Assembly: GCF_014764505.1 (NCBI RefSeq)
Contig: NZ_JACXWX010000038.1
Span: forward strand, 1-43,896
DNA length: 43,896 nt
Direction: 5' to 3'
Origin: Phormidium tenue FACHB-886
GTDB lineage: Bacteria; Cyanobacteriota; Cyanobacteriia; Elainellales; Elainellaceae
Part shown: positions 16,148 through 23,536 of the stretch, one piece after another
Layout: every line of letters starts with the position of its first letter
Position numbering within the stretch: position 1 is the stretch's first letter
Notes under the pieces: generated by a model
Seen by the model: the letters and a program-made list of their open reading frames with translations, nothing else
Told to the model about the DNA's origin: nothing
Databases searched by the model: none
Translations under genes and position numbers: made by a program

Positions 16148-17509
16148 ATGTCTGCCCAATGGACAGCAAATCAGGTATTAGCGCTGGCACCCGATGCAGC
16201 TTCTGCAAAAAATGGGCGTGGGTTGGCAACCCGTCAGAAGTGGATTGCTTTAGGTCAGCAGCAGTCCGTGATTTGGGGTGAGTGTCAGGGAAGCGGCAAA
16301 AACCCTTACCAGACGCAGATTGATCTGAGTGAACCTGCGTTTCGCTGTAGCTGCCCCAGCCGTAAATTTCCCTGCAAGCATGGGTTAGGACTGTTTTTGC
16401 TGCTAGCAGAGCAACCGGGGGAGATGGCTGAGACAGATCCCCCTGCTTGGGTTGCAGAATGGTTAGCCAGCAGGTCACAGCGGGCAGAGAAACAAGCCGA
16501 GAAGCAGGCAAAACGACAGGAACAGACAGCCGATCCGATCGCACAAGCCAAGCGCGCAGCAGAACGGCAGCGTAAGGTGAGTGCAGGCATTCAGGAATTG
16601 CGCCTATGGTTAGACGATCGAGTGAGTCAGGGGTTGGCAACCCTACCGCAGAAGTCCTATCAGATGTGGGATACGATCGCTGCCCGAATGGTCGATGCTC
16701 AGGCGCCCGGTCTGGCGCGACAGCTGCGAGAACTGGGTGGAATCATCCACACGGGTACAGATTGGAGCGATCGCGTGCTGGAGCGGTTGGGGCGGCTGTA
16801 TCTGCTCATCGAAGGCTTTGAGCGGATTGAAACCTTGCCAACTGCTGTACAAGCTGACCTTCGGACTCAACTTGGCTGGTCACTGAATCAAGAGGAGGTC
16901 TTGACCGGGCCGGCTCATACAGATCTGTGGCTGGTAATTGGGCAACGCATCCAGGAGGAAGAACGGTTGCGGGTACGGCGAACCTGGCTCTATGGAATTG
17001 CTACTCACACCTTTGCCCTCTTGCTGGATTTTGCCCACGGTTCTCAACCGTTTGAGCAATGCCTTTTACCGGGAACCTGCCTGGAAGCGGAGTTGGTGTT
17101 TTATCCCAGTGCTTACCCTTTACGTGCCCTGATCAAAACTCGTCAGGAATCGGCTGTCCTCCCAAAACCCCCACTCGGTATTGAGTTGATTGCAGAGGCG
17201 GTATGCCCTTCAGGCATTAGCGAAGCGATCGCCACCTACAGCAAGGCATTGGCAAACTGCCCCTGGCTAAAACGATTTCCTCTATTGCTGCAAGATGTGA
17301 TTCCCCGGCAGGAGGAGAAGGGCTGGCTGCTTCAGGATCAACAGGGTATAGTGTTGCCCTTCTCCCGTCGAATGGAAGCAACTCAAGGATGGCAACTCCT
17401 AGCCCTGAGTGGAGGATATCCCCTCTCGGTGTTTGGTGAGTGGGATGGGGCGTTTTTAACTGTACTGAGCGTTTGGGTAGAGGATTCTTACTATGGCTTT
17501 GGCAACTGA
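16148..17509 (+). CDS. SWIM zinc finger family protein
   Basis: This 453-residue protein has a SWIM zinc finger near its N-terminus, with the CxCx6CxH ligands C67, C69, C76 and H78 in RCSCPSRKFPCKHGL. A Lys/Gln/Arg-rich coiled stretch spans ~115-145, and the rest is a conserved region typical of bacterial SWIM proteins encoded beside DUF5691 and MoxR genes. SWIM domains bind DNA or protein. It is the first gene of a five-gene set and overlaps DUF5691 by 17 bases. Only a weak GAG motif precedes ATG 16148. The biochemical role of the set is unproven. Confidence 0.85.
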   Translation: MSAQWTANQVLALAPDAASAKNGRGLATRQKWIALGQQQSVIWGECQGSGKNPYQTQIDLSEPAFRCSCPSRKFPCKHGLGLFLLLAEQPGEMAETDPPAWVAEWLASRSQRAEKQAEKQAKRQEQTADPIAQAKRAAERQRKVSAGIQELRLWLDDRVSQGLATLPQKSYQMWDTIAARMVDAQAPGLARQLRELGGIIHTGTDWSDRVLERLGRLYLLIEGFERIETLPTAVQADLRTQLGWSLNQEEVLTGPAHTDLWLVIGQRIQEEERLRVRRTWLYGIATHTFALLLDFAHGSQPFEQCLLPGTCLEAELVFYPSAYPLRALIKTRQESAVLPKPPLGIELIAEAVCPSGISEAIATYSKALANCPWLKRFPLLLQDVIPRQEEKGWLLQDQQGIVLPFSRRMEATQGWQLLALSGGYPLSVFGEWDGAFLTVLSVWVEDSYYGFGN

Positions 17510-18293
17510 TGACCCCTGGCAGGCGATCGCCTCTGCTGCTTTGCTAGGCACAGAGCGACAACCGTTTCAACTACCGAACATCTCCGGTAACTTAGGAAAC
17601 TGTCTGTCTCAATTGAGCGCTCGTCCCAAAGAATCGGCACTCCTTTCTGCTGCTGGGATTGTGTCCCTACATCAGCGCGTTGGCTGGCTTCCCGAAGTGC
17701 GATCGGTGATTGAAGTCGAACCGTGTTCACCTGATGATCTTCCTCGGTGCAGTCCTCGTGCTGCGCGTTGTTTACAGCAAATTCTTGAGGGACAGTTTCC
17801 GCAACTGTTGAGCGAGTGGTTAGAGAAAGCTGCGATCGCTAGACAACGTGTGCCTGAGATGCTGCTTCCATCTCTGCTAGATAAAGGACGACAGCAACGA
17901 GAATTGCGAGCAGCTATTCTACCTGTTTTAGGGCAACGGGGACGCTGGCTAGCAGCACGGAATCCTGATTGGAACTATGCAGTGGCTTTAACCACAGAAG
18001 CAGACTGGGAAACAGGAACGCCATTAGCCCGATTGCTTTACTTGCAAGATCTGCGATCGCACAATCCTGATCAGGCTAGAGAGGCAACCACAAAATCTAA
18101 AACTCAACACTCCGACTCCCAGCCCCCAACCCCCAACCCCCAAACCCCAATCCCTCCCTCCTCCGCGAACACGCCGAACAGCAATTTGCTCACGAACTCG
18201 AAGAACTGGCAAAAGCCGATACACGCCAACGCCCACCAAACTGGAAGCTTTCCCCTTGGGCAGTATCAATCTACTTACTGGGAGGCAAACTAG
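17493..18293 (+). CDS. DUF5691 protein, C-terminally truncated by repeat insertion
   Basis: The first ~200 residues, MALATDDPWQAIASAALLGT to the LLYLQDLRSHNPDQARE region, match the N-terminal half of DUF5691 proteins, which accompany SWIM and MoxR genes. From about residue 205 (near 18105) the sequence turns into heptanucleotide-encoded QPPTPNPQTPIPP. It then reads out of frame through the beginning of the MoxR gene until a stop at 18293. From memory intact homologues are about 450-500 residues, so roughly half is gone. The open frame is intact but the natural C-terminus is not. Adding one 7-base unit would fuse this frame to MoxR. Confidence 0.7.
   Translation: MALATDDPWQAIASAALLGTERQPFQLPNISGNLGNCLSQLSARPKESALLSAAGIVSLHQRVGWLPEVRSVIEVEPCSPDDLPRCSPRAARCLQQILEGQFPQLLSEWLEKAAIARQRVPEMLLPSLLDKGRQQRELRAAILPVLGQRGRWLAARNPDWNYAVALTTEADWETGTPLARLLYLQDLRSHNPDQAREATTKSKTQHSDSQPPTPNPQTPIPPSSANTPNSNLLTNSKNWQKPIHANAHQTGSFPLGQYQSTYWEAN
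18105..18163 (+). repeat. C-rich heptanucleotide repeat arm A (DUF5691/MoxR junction)
   Basis: Tandem CCCCAAC-type units (AGCCCCCAAC CCCCAAC CCCCAAA CCCCAAT) form a C-rich arm with no G-rich partner. It lies exactly where the DUF5691 homology ends and the MoxR homology begins, so it marks a deletion or replacement. It resembles STRR heptanucleotide repeats known from filamentous cyanobacteria. The unit length of 7 shifts the frame with every gain or loss. Confidence 0.8.
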
Positions 18294-18337
18294 ACAATGG
18301 TTTTGAAGTAACTCCCAAGTACATTGGCAACCGTCGT
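18160..18337 (+). other. MoxR N-terminal coding sequence lacking a start codon
   Basis: The MoxR frame stays open upstream of its first possible start. It encodes LLREHAEQQFAHELEELAKA, later PPNWKLSPWAVSIYLLGGKL and FEVTPKYIGNRR. These are the normal first ~60 residues of this MoxR subfamily. No ATG, GTG or TTG occurs in this stretch before 18338. The original start was therefore lost when repeat arm A arrived, and this part can only be translated by fusion or frameshift from DUF5691. Confidence 0.7.
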
Positions 18338-19228
18338 TTGATGGAAGTGGCGATCGCGACTCTTGCCACCGATCGCGCCTTACTGCTGTATGGCGTTCCA
18401 GGTACAGCCAAGTCTTGGGTATCTGAGCATTTGGCAGCAGCAGTTTCCGGTGATTCCACCATGCTGATTCAAGGAACCGCTGGCACGAGCGAAGAAGCCA
18501 TTCGTTACGGCTGGAACTATGCTCGGCTGCTGGCAGACGGTCCTTCAATGGAGGCGTTAGTTGCCAGCCCCATGATGCGGGCGATGGCAGACGGAAAAAT
18601 CGCCCGCGTGGAAGAGCTCACTCGCATTCCCTCGGATGTGCAGGACACGTTGATTACTGTTTTGTCTGAAAAGACATTGCCGATTCCCGAACTGAATACA
18701 GAAGTGCAGGCGACTAAAGGGTTTAGCGTGATTGCCACAGCGAATAATCGCGATCGCGGTGTCAACGAACTCTCTAGCGCTCTCAAACGTCGGTTTAATA
18801 CGGTGATTCTACCCGTTCCCAACACGATCGAAGAAGAAGTCAGCATTGTGCAACAGCGAGTGACAAGCCTGGGACGAGCATTAGAACTGCCTGCCGAAGT
18901 ACCGGCTCTGGAGGAAATTCAGCGAGTAGTTACTATCTTTCGAGAATTGCGGAGTGGAGTCACCATTGATGGCAAAACAAAACTCAAATCTCCAACAGGA
19001 ACGCTCAGCCCAGCGGAAGCAATTTCAGTCGTGAACAGTGGTATGTCCCTCTCGGCTCACTTTGGTGATGGCTCTCTAACGGCTAGTGATCTGATTTCTG
19101 GTTTAGTTGGAGCTGTTGTGAAAGACCCTGTACAGGATCAGGTTGTTTGGAAAGAGTATCTGGAAACCGTTGTCAAAGAACGGGACGGTTGGAAAGATTT
19201 GTATCGCGCTAGCCGGGAAATGGGGTGA
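18338..19228 (+). CDS. MoxR-type AAA+ ATPase (5' part displaced by repeat)
   Basis: The frame from TTG 18338 (followed by ATG) encodes 296 residues of a MoxR-type AAA+ ATPase. Walker A is GVPGTAKS at 19-26 and the Walker B region is ARVEELTRIPS, with glutamates in place of the usual Asp-Glu pair order. Sensor 1 is IATANNRDRG and the arginine finger region is LSSALKRRF. MoxR ATPases act as chaperones for VWA-domain partners, one of which is encoded downstream. The protein ends in SREMG at the edge of G-rich repeat arm B. The N-terminal ~60 residues are present only as unstarted sequence, so the protein may be truncated or made by fusion. Confidence 0.8.
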   Translation: MMEVAIATLATDRALLLYGVPGTAKSWVSEHLAAAVSGDSTMLIQGTAGTSEEAIRYGWNYARLLADGPSMEALVASPMMRAMADGKIARVEELTRIPSDVQDTLITVLSEKTLPIPELNTEVQATKGFSVIATANNRDRGVNELSSALKRRFNTVILPVPNTIEEEVSIVQQRVTSLGRALELPAEVPALEEIQRVVTIFRELRSGVTIDGKTKLKSPTGTLSPAEAISVVNSGMSLSAHFGDGSLTASDLISGLVGAVVKDPVQDQVVWKEYLETVVKERDGWKDLYRASREMG

Positions 19229-19727
19229 TGGGGAATGGAGGATAAGGGTTGGGGAATAGGGGATAGGGAATAGGGGTTGGGGAATAGGGGATAGGAGTGG
19301 AGGTACGCGATGGGTGTTAATAGTTTTAAGGATTTACGGGTGTGGCAAGCGGGAATGGATTTAGTTGAACAGATCTATCGCTTAACTCAAGCATTTCCAT
19401 CTCAGGAGATGTATGGGTTAACGAGCCAAATGCGTCGAGCCAGTGTATCAATTCCCTCCAACATTGCAGAAGGACATACGCGGGAATATACAAAGGAATA
19501 TCTTTACTTCATCTCTGTTGCTCAGTCCTCCCTTGCAGAATTGCAAACTCAAGTTGAAATTGCTCAACGTTTGCACTACGTTACCCCCGAACAATCTAAA
19601 GAGGTTCTAAACCAATCAACTTCTCTCGCCAAACAACTATATGCTCTACGAAATGCCGTAAAGGGAGGGAAGTAAACCATGCAAACCTTCAACTCCCATT
19701 CCCCAACCCCCAACCCCCAACCCCCAC
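19222..19727 (+). mobile_element. Repeat-bounded element B: G-rich arm, four-helix-bundle gene, C-rich arm
   Basis: A G-rich arm (19222-19303; units GGGGAATA, GGGGATA, GGGGTT) begins at the MoxR stop codon. A complete small gene follows at 19310-19675. A C-rich arm (19694-19727; three CCCCAAC units) ends against the DUF5682 N-terminal coding sequence. The two arms are roughly complementary, so the unit looks like a mobile cassette bounded by inverted heptad repeats. No transposase of a known family is inside. The same G-arm/C-arm layout, without the gene, occurs twice in DUF5682. Mobility is inferred. Confidence 0.55.
19310..19675 (+). CDS. Four-helix-bundle protein, S23/IVP-like
   Basis: The 121-residue product has the full signature of the four-helix-bundle family first known from 23S rRNA intervening sequences: NSFKDLRVWQAGMDLVEQIY, then GLTSQMRRASVSIPSNIAEG and a C-terminal SLAELQTQVEIAQRL. 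Relatives include the Avd accessory protein of diversity-generating retroelements. The family is basic and binds nucleic acid, but the role of stand-alone members is unknown. A GGAGG in the end of the G-rich arm lies six bases before ATG 19310, so the arm itself supplies the ribosome-binding site. It interrupts an otherwise conserved MoxR-DUF5682 gene order, so it is an intruder. Confidence 0.88.
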   Translation: MGVNSFKDLRVWQAGMDLVEQIYRLTQAFPSQEMYGLTSQMRRASVSIPSNIAEGHTREYTKEYLYFISVAQSSLAELQTQVEIAQRLHYVTPEQSKEVLNQSTSLAKQLYALRNAVKGGK

Positions 19728-19787
19728 ATTCACATTTTTGGAATTCGTCATCATGGACCTGGCTCTGCTCGCAGTCTTTGTCAAGCG

Positions 19788-22169
19788 TTGACGCAACTTC
19801 AGCCAGATATTGTGCTGGTGGAAGGACCGCCCGATGCAGAGGCAGTTTTACCTCTGCTGATTGATCCTCAAATGCATCCACCTGTCGCATTGCTGGTTTA
19901 TTCACCCGAAAACCCTCAGCAGGCAGCTTATTACCCTTTTGCAGTGTTTTCTCCAGAGTGGCAAGCCATTCAATATGGGTTGACTCAGCAGATTCCTGTC
20001 CGGTTCATGGACTTACCCCAAACTCACCGGTTTGCAATGGGAATGGGAGATGGGAAAGAGATGGGGGATGGGAATAAGGGGATAGGGGATAGGGATCAAG
20101 GGATAGGGGATAGGGAAGAAGAATTGACTGAAGACAATGCTCTCAATCCCCAACCCCCAAGCCCTAATCCCCAACACCCACTTCTCAACCCCTACGATGA
20201 TCCCTTGAGCCTTCTTGCCCAAGCAGCAGGATACAGCGACGGTGAACGTTGGTGGGAACATCTAGTCGAACAACGGCAGGATAGCACAGAGTTGTTTACT
20301 GCCATTTTAGAAACGATGACCGTGCTGCGATCGCACATCGAAACCAACCCCCAATTCCCACTGGAACCCTATCGAGAAGCCTATATGCGGAAGACCATCC
20401 GCGAAGCAGAAAAGCAAGGGTTTCAACGAATTGCCGTTGTCTGTGGTGCATGGCACGCACCTGCTTTAGCAACGATGCCACCTGCCAAAGAAGATGTTGC
20501 CCTGCTAAAGGGACTCCCAAAGCTTAAGGTTGAGGCGACTTGGGTTCCCTGGACATATGGACGATTGACGATTAGCAGTGGCTACGGAGCAGGAATTGAA
20601 TCTCCTGGTTGGTATCAGCATTTGTGGGAGATGGGGGATAGGGGATGGGGAATAGGGGATAGGGGATGGGAAACAGATTCACCAGCTAATCCAACTCCCA
20701 CGCCCCACTCCCTACCAGCGACCTCAACCCCCAACCCCCACTCCCCACCCCCCATTCTCTCCCACACCTCGATTCGCTGGATGACGAAAGTTGCTCGACT
20801 GCTGCGAAAACAAGACCTGGATGCCTCTTCCGCTAGTATCATTGAAGCGGTTCGATTAGCTGAAACATTAGCAGCATTGCGCGATCGCCCCCTTCCGGGA
20901 CTGCCTGAATTAAATGAAGCCACCCAGACGGTTCTTTGTTTTGGTGATGCATTGCCAATGCAGTTAATTCATCAGCAACTCATTGTGGGTGAACGGTTGG
21001 GTAAGGTTCCTGCCGAAACCCCGATGATTCCTTTACAACAGGATTTACAGCGACAGCAGAAGCGACTGCGGCTTAAGCCAGCAGCAACGGAAACAACTTT
21101 GGATCTGGATCTTCGTAAACCTCTAGATTTAGAGCGATCGCACCTGTTACATCGGCTAAACCTATTGGAGATCCCTTGGGGACGGCAACAATCTACAGGT
21201 AACACGAAAGGCACCTTCCGCGAATCCTGGCGGCTCCAGTGGCAACCAGAGTTTGCCATTCACCTGATTGAAGCAGGAATCTGGGGCAATACGATTGAGA
21301 CGGCTGCCACGACCTGGACATGCGATCGTGCCAATCAAGCCAACCTACCTGACCTCACCAAGCTGATTGATCAAACCCTGCTGGCAAACCTTCCCCAAGC
21401 GATCGTCCATTTGATGGGATGTCTAGAATCAGAAGCTGCTCTGGCAAGCGATATGGCACATCTGATGAATGCTTTGCCGCCTCTAGTCAATGTAATGCGC
21501 TACGGTACAGTGCGCCAGTTTGAAGCGACAACGGTAGGGCAGGTCGTTAACGGGCTGATTACTCGCATTTGCATTGGTCTACCCATTGCTGCGGCTTCTC
21601 TGGATGATGATGCAGCAATTCAAATGCATCAGCAGGTAAACGACGTGAATGGAGCGATCGCGATCCTTCAACAACCTGATGCTTTAGAAATGTGGCAACA
21701 GGTTCTCCTTCAACTGGTAGACCAGCAGGGGTTACATGGGCTGGTAGCAGGGCGCTGCTGTCGCCTCCTCTTTGAAGCCGGAGTCTTTCAGCCAGAAGAT
21801 ACGGCACGACGACTGGGGTTAGCACTCTCAACTGCCAGCGAACCTGCTCAAGCTGCCGCCTGGATTGAAGGATTTTTGGCAGGCAGTGGGTTGCTGCTGC
21901 TCCATAACCCAACGCTATGGCAAGTTCTAGACGACTGGGTGGCTCAGCTACCGAGTGAGACGTTTACTGCAATTTTGCCCCTGTTGCGTCGCACCTTTTC
22001 TACCTTCGCTGCGCCTGAACGTCGCCAGATGGGAGAACGAGTTCGGCAGAATGGGGAAGGCGGAGCAGGCACTGGAGGTTGGAAAAAGGCTGGTAACTTC
22101 GATCGCGATCGCGCCGATGCCATTCTCCCACTTCTGACTCAATTACTCGGAATTCCATCACCCCTATGA
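19788..22169 (+). CDS. DUF5682 protein with displaced N-terminus and two in-frame repeat inserts
   Basis: From TTG 19788 the frame encodes 793 residues of a DUF5682 protein, starting TQLQPDIVLVEGPPDAEAVL. The normal beginning, IFGIRHHGPGSARSLCQAL, is encoded just upstream in the same frame (from ~19730) but has no ATG, GTG or TTG because C-arm B abuts it. Later blocks include AAGYSDGERWWEHLVEQR, KTIREAEKQGFQRIAVVCGA with the GAWHAPA motif, and SASIIEAVRLAETLAAL. Residues ~84-135 and ~279-326 are low-complexity inserts from elements C and D. It overlaps the VWA start by 4 bases. The function of the family is unknown; it is conserved beside MoxR and VWA genes. Confidence 0.78.
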   Translation: MTQLQPDIVLVEGPPDAEAVLPLLIDPQMHPPVALLVYSPENPQQAAYYPFAVFSPEWQAIQYGLTQQIPVRFMDLPQTHRFAMGMGDGKEMGDGNKGIGDRDQGIGDREEELTEDNALNPQPPSPNPQHPLLNPYDDPLSLLAQAAGYSDGERWWEHLVEQRQDSTELFTAILETMTVLRSHIETNPQFPLEPYREAYMRKTIREAEKQGFQRIAVVCGAWHAPALATMPPAKEDVALLKGLPKLKVEATWVPWTYGRLTISSGYGAGIESPGWYQHLWEMGDRGWGIGDRGWETDSPANPTPTPHSLPATSTPNPHSPPPILSHTSIRWMTKVARLLRKQDLDASSASIIEAVRLAETLAALRDRPLPGLPELNEATQTVLCFGDALPMQLIHQQLIVGERLGKVPAETPMIPLQQDLQRQQKRLRLKPAATETTLDLDLRKPLDLERSHLLHRLNLLEIPWGRQQSTGNTKGTFRESWRLQWQPEFAIHLIEAGIWGNTIETAATTWTCDRANQANLPDLTKLIDQTLLANLPQAIVHLMGCLESEAALASDMAHLMNALPPLVNVMRYGTVRQFEATTVGQVVNGLITRICIGLPIAAASLDDDAAIQMHQQVNDVNGAIAILQQPDALEMWQQVLLQLVDQQGLHGLVAGRCCRLLFEAGVFQPEDTARRLGLALSTASEPAQAAAWIEGFLAGSGLLLLHNPTLWQVLDDWVAQLPSETFTAILPLLRRTFSTFAAPERRQMGERVRQNGEGGAGTGGWKKAGNFDRDRADAILPLLTQLLGIPSPL
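20037..20193 (+). repeat. Repeat element C: G-rich then C-rich heptad arms inside DUF5682
   Basis: The G-rich arm (20037-20120; GGGGATA units) encodes an MGDGNKGIGDRDQGIGDR-type run. A short AT-rich spacer and a C-rich arm (20145-20193; CCCCAAC-like units) encoding NPQPPSPNPQHP follow. The frame stays open through both. The insert falls between DLPQTHRF and YDDPLSLLAQAAGY, a variable linker in the family. The opposed arms could fold into an imperfect hairpin. Confidence 0.75.
20624..20765 (+). repeat. Repeat element D with 8-bp terminal inverted repeats inside DUF5682
   Basis: The element starts with GTGGGAGA (20624-20631) and ends with the exact complement TCTCCCAC (20758-20765). Inside are a G-rich arm (GGGGATA, GGGGAAT units), a spacer and a C-rich arm (CCCCCAAC, CCCCACT units). 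It is inserted in frame between YQHLWE and the HTSIRWMTKVA block of DUF5682, adding about 47 residues. It has the layout of a small non-autonomous mobile element. Confidence 0.7.
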
Positions 22170-22231
22170 CCCCTACTCCCAACCCCCATTCCCCAACCCC
22201 CACTCCCCAACCCCCAACCCCCAACCCCCCA
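22160..22231 (+). repeat. C-rich heptanucleotide repeat arm E at the VWA start
   Basis: CCCCAAC/CCCCACT units begin at the ATGA overlap of DUF5682 and VWA and run into the VWA gene. They encode TPTPNPHSPTPTPQPPTPNP directly after the initiator Met. The frame is preserved. No G-rich partner arm is present. Confidence 0.78.
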
Positions 22232-23383
22232 GAAAGACTACGACGCTGGCGGCTCATCCTCGGTGGTGGCGCAGCGGATGGCATTTGCGGTTCAACCAAC
22301 GGCAATGGTATGGGAGGTGACGGCTTTAGTTTGGAAGCAGCAGATCAAGCGATCGATCAGACGTTGAGTGCGCTTTACGATAGCGATCGCCAAGGTGGAC
22401 TGGGTGCTTCCTCTCCCAAAGTGGCGCGTTGGTTGGGTGACATTCGCACCTACTTCCCCACTTCGGTTGTAAAAGTGATGCAGCAAGATGCCTTGAATCG
22501 GCTGCATCTGCACCGAATGTTACTGGAACCAGAACTGCTGGAGGCAGTAGAACCTGATGTGCATCTGGTCTCTAGCCTGCTGTCTTTGAGTGGGGTAATG
22601 CCCGGTAAAACAAAAGAAACCGCTCGAATTGTGGTCAGACGAGTCGTTGAAGATTTGATCCGCAAACTCGAAAATCCAACTCGGCAGGCAATTCTGGGTA
22701 GCCTCAACCGTTCCATTCGCAACCGTCGTCCCCGGCATCACGAGATTGATTGGCATCGGACAATTCGCGCCAACCTGAAACACTATCAGCCTAATTACCG
22801 CACCATCATTCCTGAAACTCGGATCGGCTTTGGACGCAAACGTTCTGCCCTGCGAAACATCATTCTCTGCGTGGATCAGAGCGGTTCAATGGCAACCTCC
22901 GTCGTTTATGCCGGAATTTTTAGTGCCGTCTTGGCATCCCTCCCGGCAGTGCAAACCCATATGATTGTGTTCGATACGGCAGTGGTTGACCTGACTGACT
23001 TACTGCAAGATCCCGTTGAGGTTTTATTTGGAACTCAGCTAGGAGGCGGCACTGACATTAATCAGGCACTCGCTTATTGCCAAGGGCTGATTCGTCAACC
23101 ACAGGATACGATTCTGGTGTTGATTAGCGACCTGTATGAAGGGGGTAACCAGGATGAAATGCGAAAGCGCATCAGTAGCCTCGTTGCTTCAGGAATTCAA
23201 TTCATCACCCTGCTGGCACTGAATGATGATGGCGCACCCTGCTATGACCATAACAACACCCAATTCATGGCATCTCTGGGTGTCCCTGCGTTTGCCTGTA
23301 CGCCCGATCGCTTTCCCGATCTGATGGCAGCCGCCATTAACCGTCAGGATCTCAACCAGTGGGCAGCACAGCAGATTACCTAG
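22166..23383 (+). CDS. VWA (von Willebrand factor A) domain protein
   Basis: The 405-residue protein is the last of the five-gene set. After the repeat-encoded Pro/Thr-rich start (residues 2-22), the native sequence begins at ERLRRWRLILGGG. A helical region spans to ~220, then comes the VWA fold: the MIDAS motif DQSGS at 237-241, LGGGTDINQAL for the threonine and VLISDLYEGGN for the aspartate. VWA proteins are the usual partners of MoxR ATPases, which insert or remodel metal-bound complexes. It shares the ATGA overlap with DUF5682. A 9-bp hairpin follows at 23424-23445. Confidence 0.87.
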   Translation: MTPTPNPHSPTPTPQPPTPNPPERLRRWRLILGGGAADGICGSTNGNGMGGDGFSLEAADQAIDQTLSALYDSDRQGGLGASSPKVARWLGDIRTYFPTSVVKVMQQDALNRLHLHRMLLEPELLEAVEPDVHLVSSLLSLSGVMPGKTKETARIVVRRVVEDLIRKLENPTRQAILGSLNRSIRNRRPRHHEIDWHRTIRANLKHYQPNYRTIIPETRIGFGRKRSALRNIILCVDQSGSMATSVVYAGIFSAVLASLPAVQTHMIVFDTAVVDLTDLLQDPVEVLFGTQLGGGTDINQALAYCQGLIRQPQDTILVLISDLYEGGNQDEMRKRISSLVASGIQFITLLALNDDGAPCYDHNNTQFMASLGVPAFACTPDRFPDLMAAAINRQDLNQWAAQQIT

Positions 23384-23423
23384 CCTGACTGTAATGCTGC
23401 AAATTTTCCCACCCTGCTGTAAG

Positions 23424-23445
23424 CATCCAACTGCTTAGTTGGATG
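23424..23445 (+). terminator. Hairpin downstream of the VWA gene
   Basis: The arms CATCCAACT and AGTTGGATG pair over 9 bp around a four-base loop, 41 bases after the VWA stop. No T-run follows, so it may protect the 3' end or work weakly as a terminator. Confidence 0.4.
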
Positions 23446-23536
23446 ATCATAACTTATCTAATGTCAGTAGCAAGAAATCATCACTCTGTTAGGGCTAGAA
23501 AGTTCTGTGTAGCAATGGTTTGAGCGATCGAAATTC

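Noticed and set aside
19222-22231. Repeat blocks as a CRISPR array
   Set aside because: The units are 7 bases, directly tandem and without unique spacers, and no cas genes are near.
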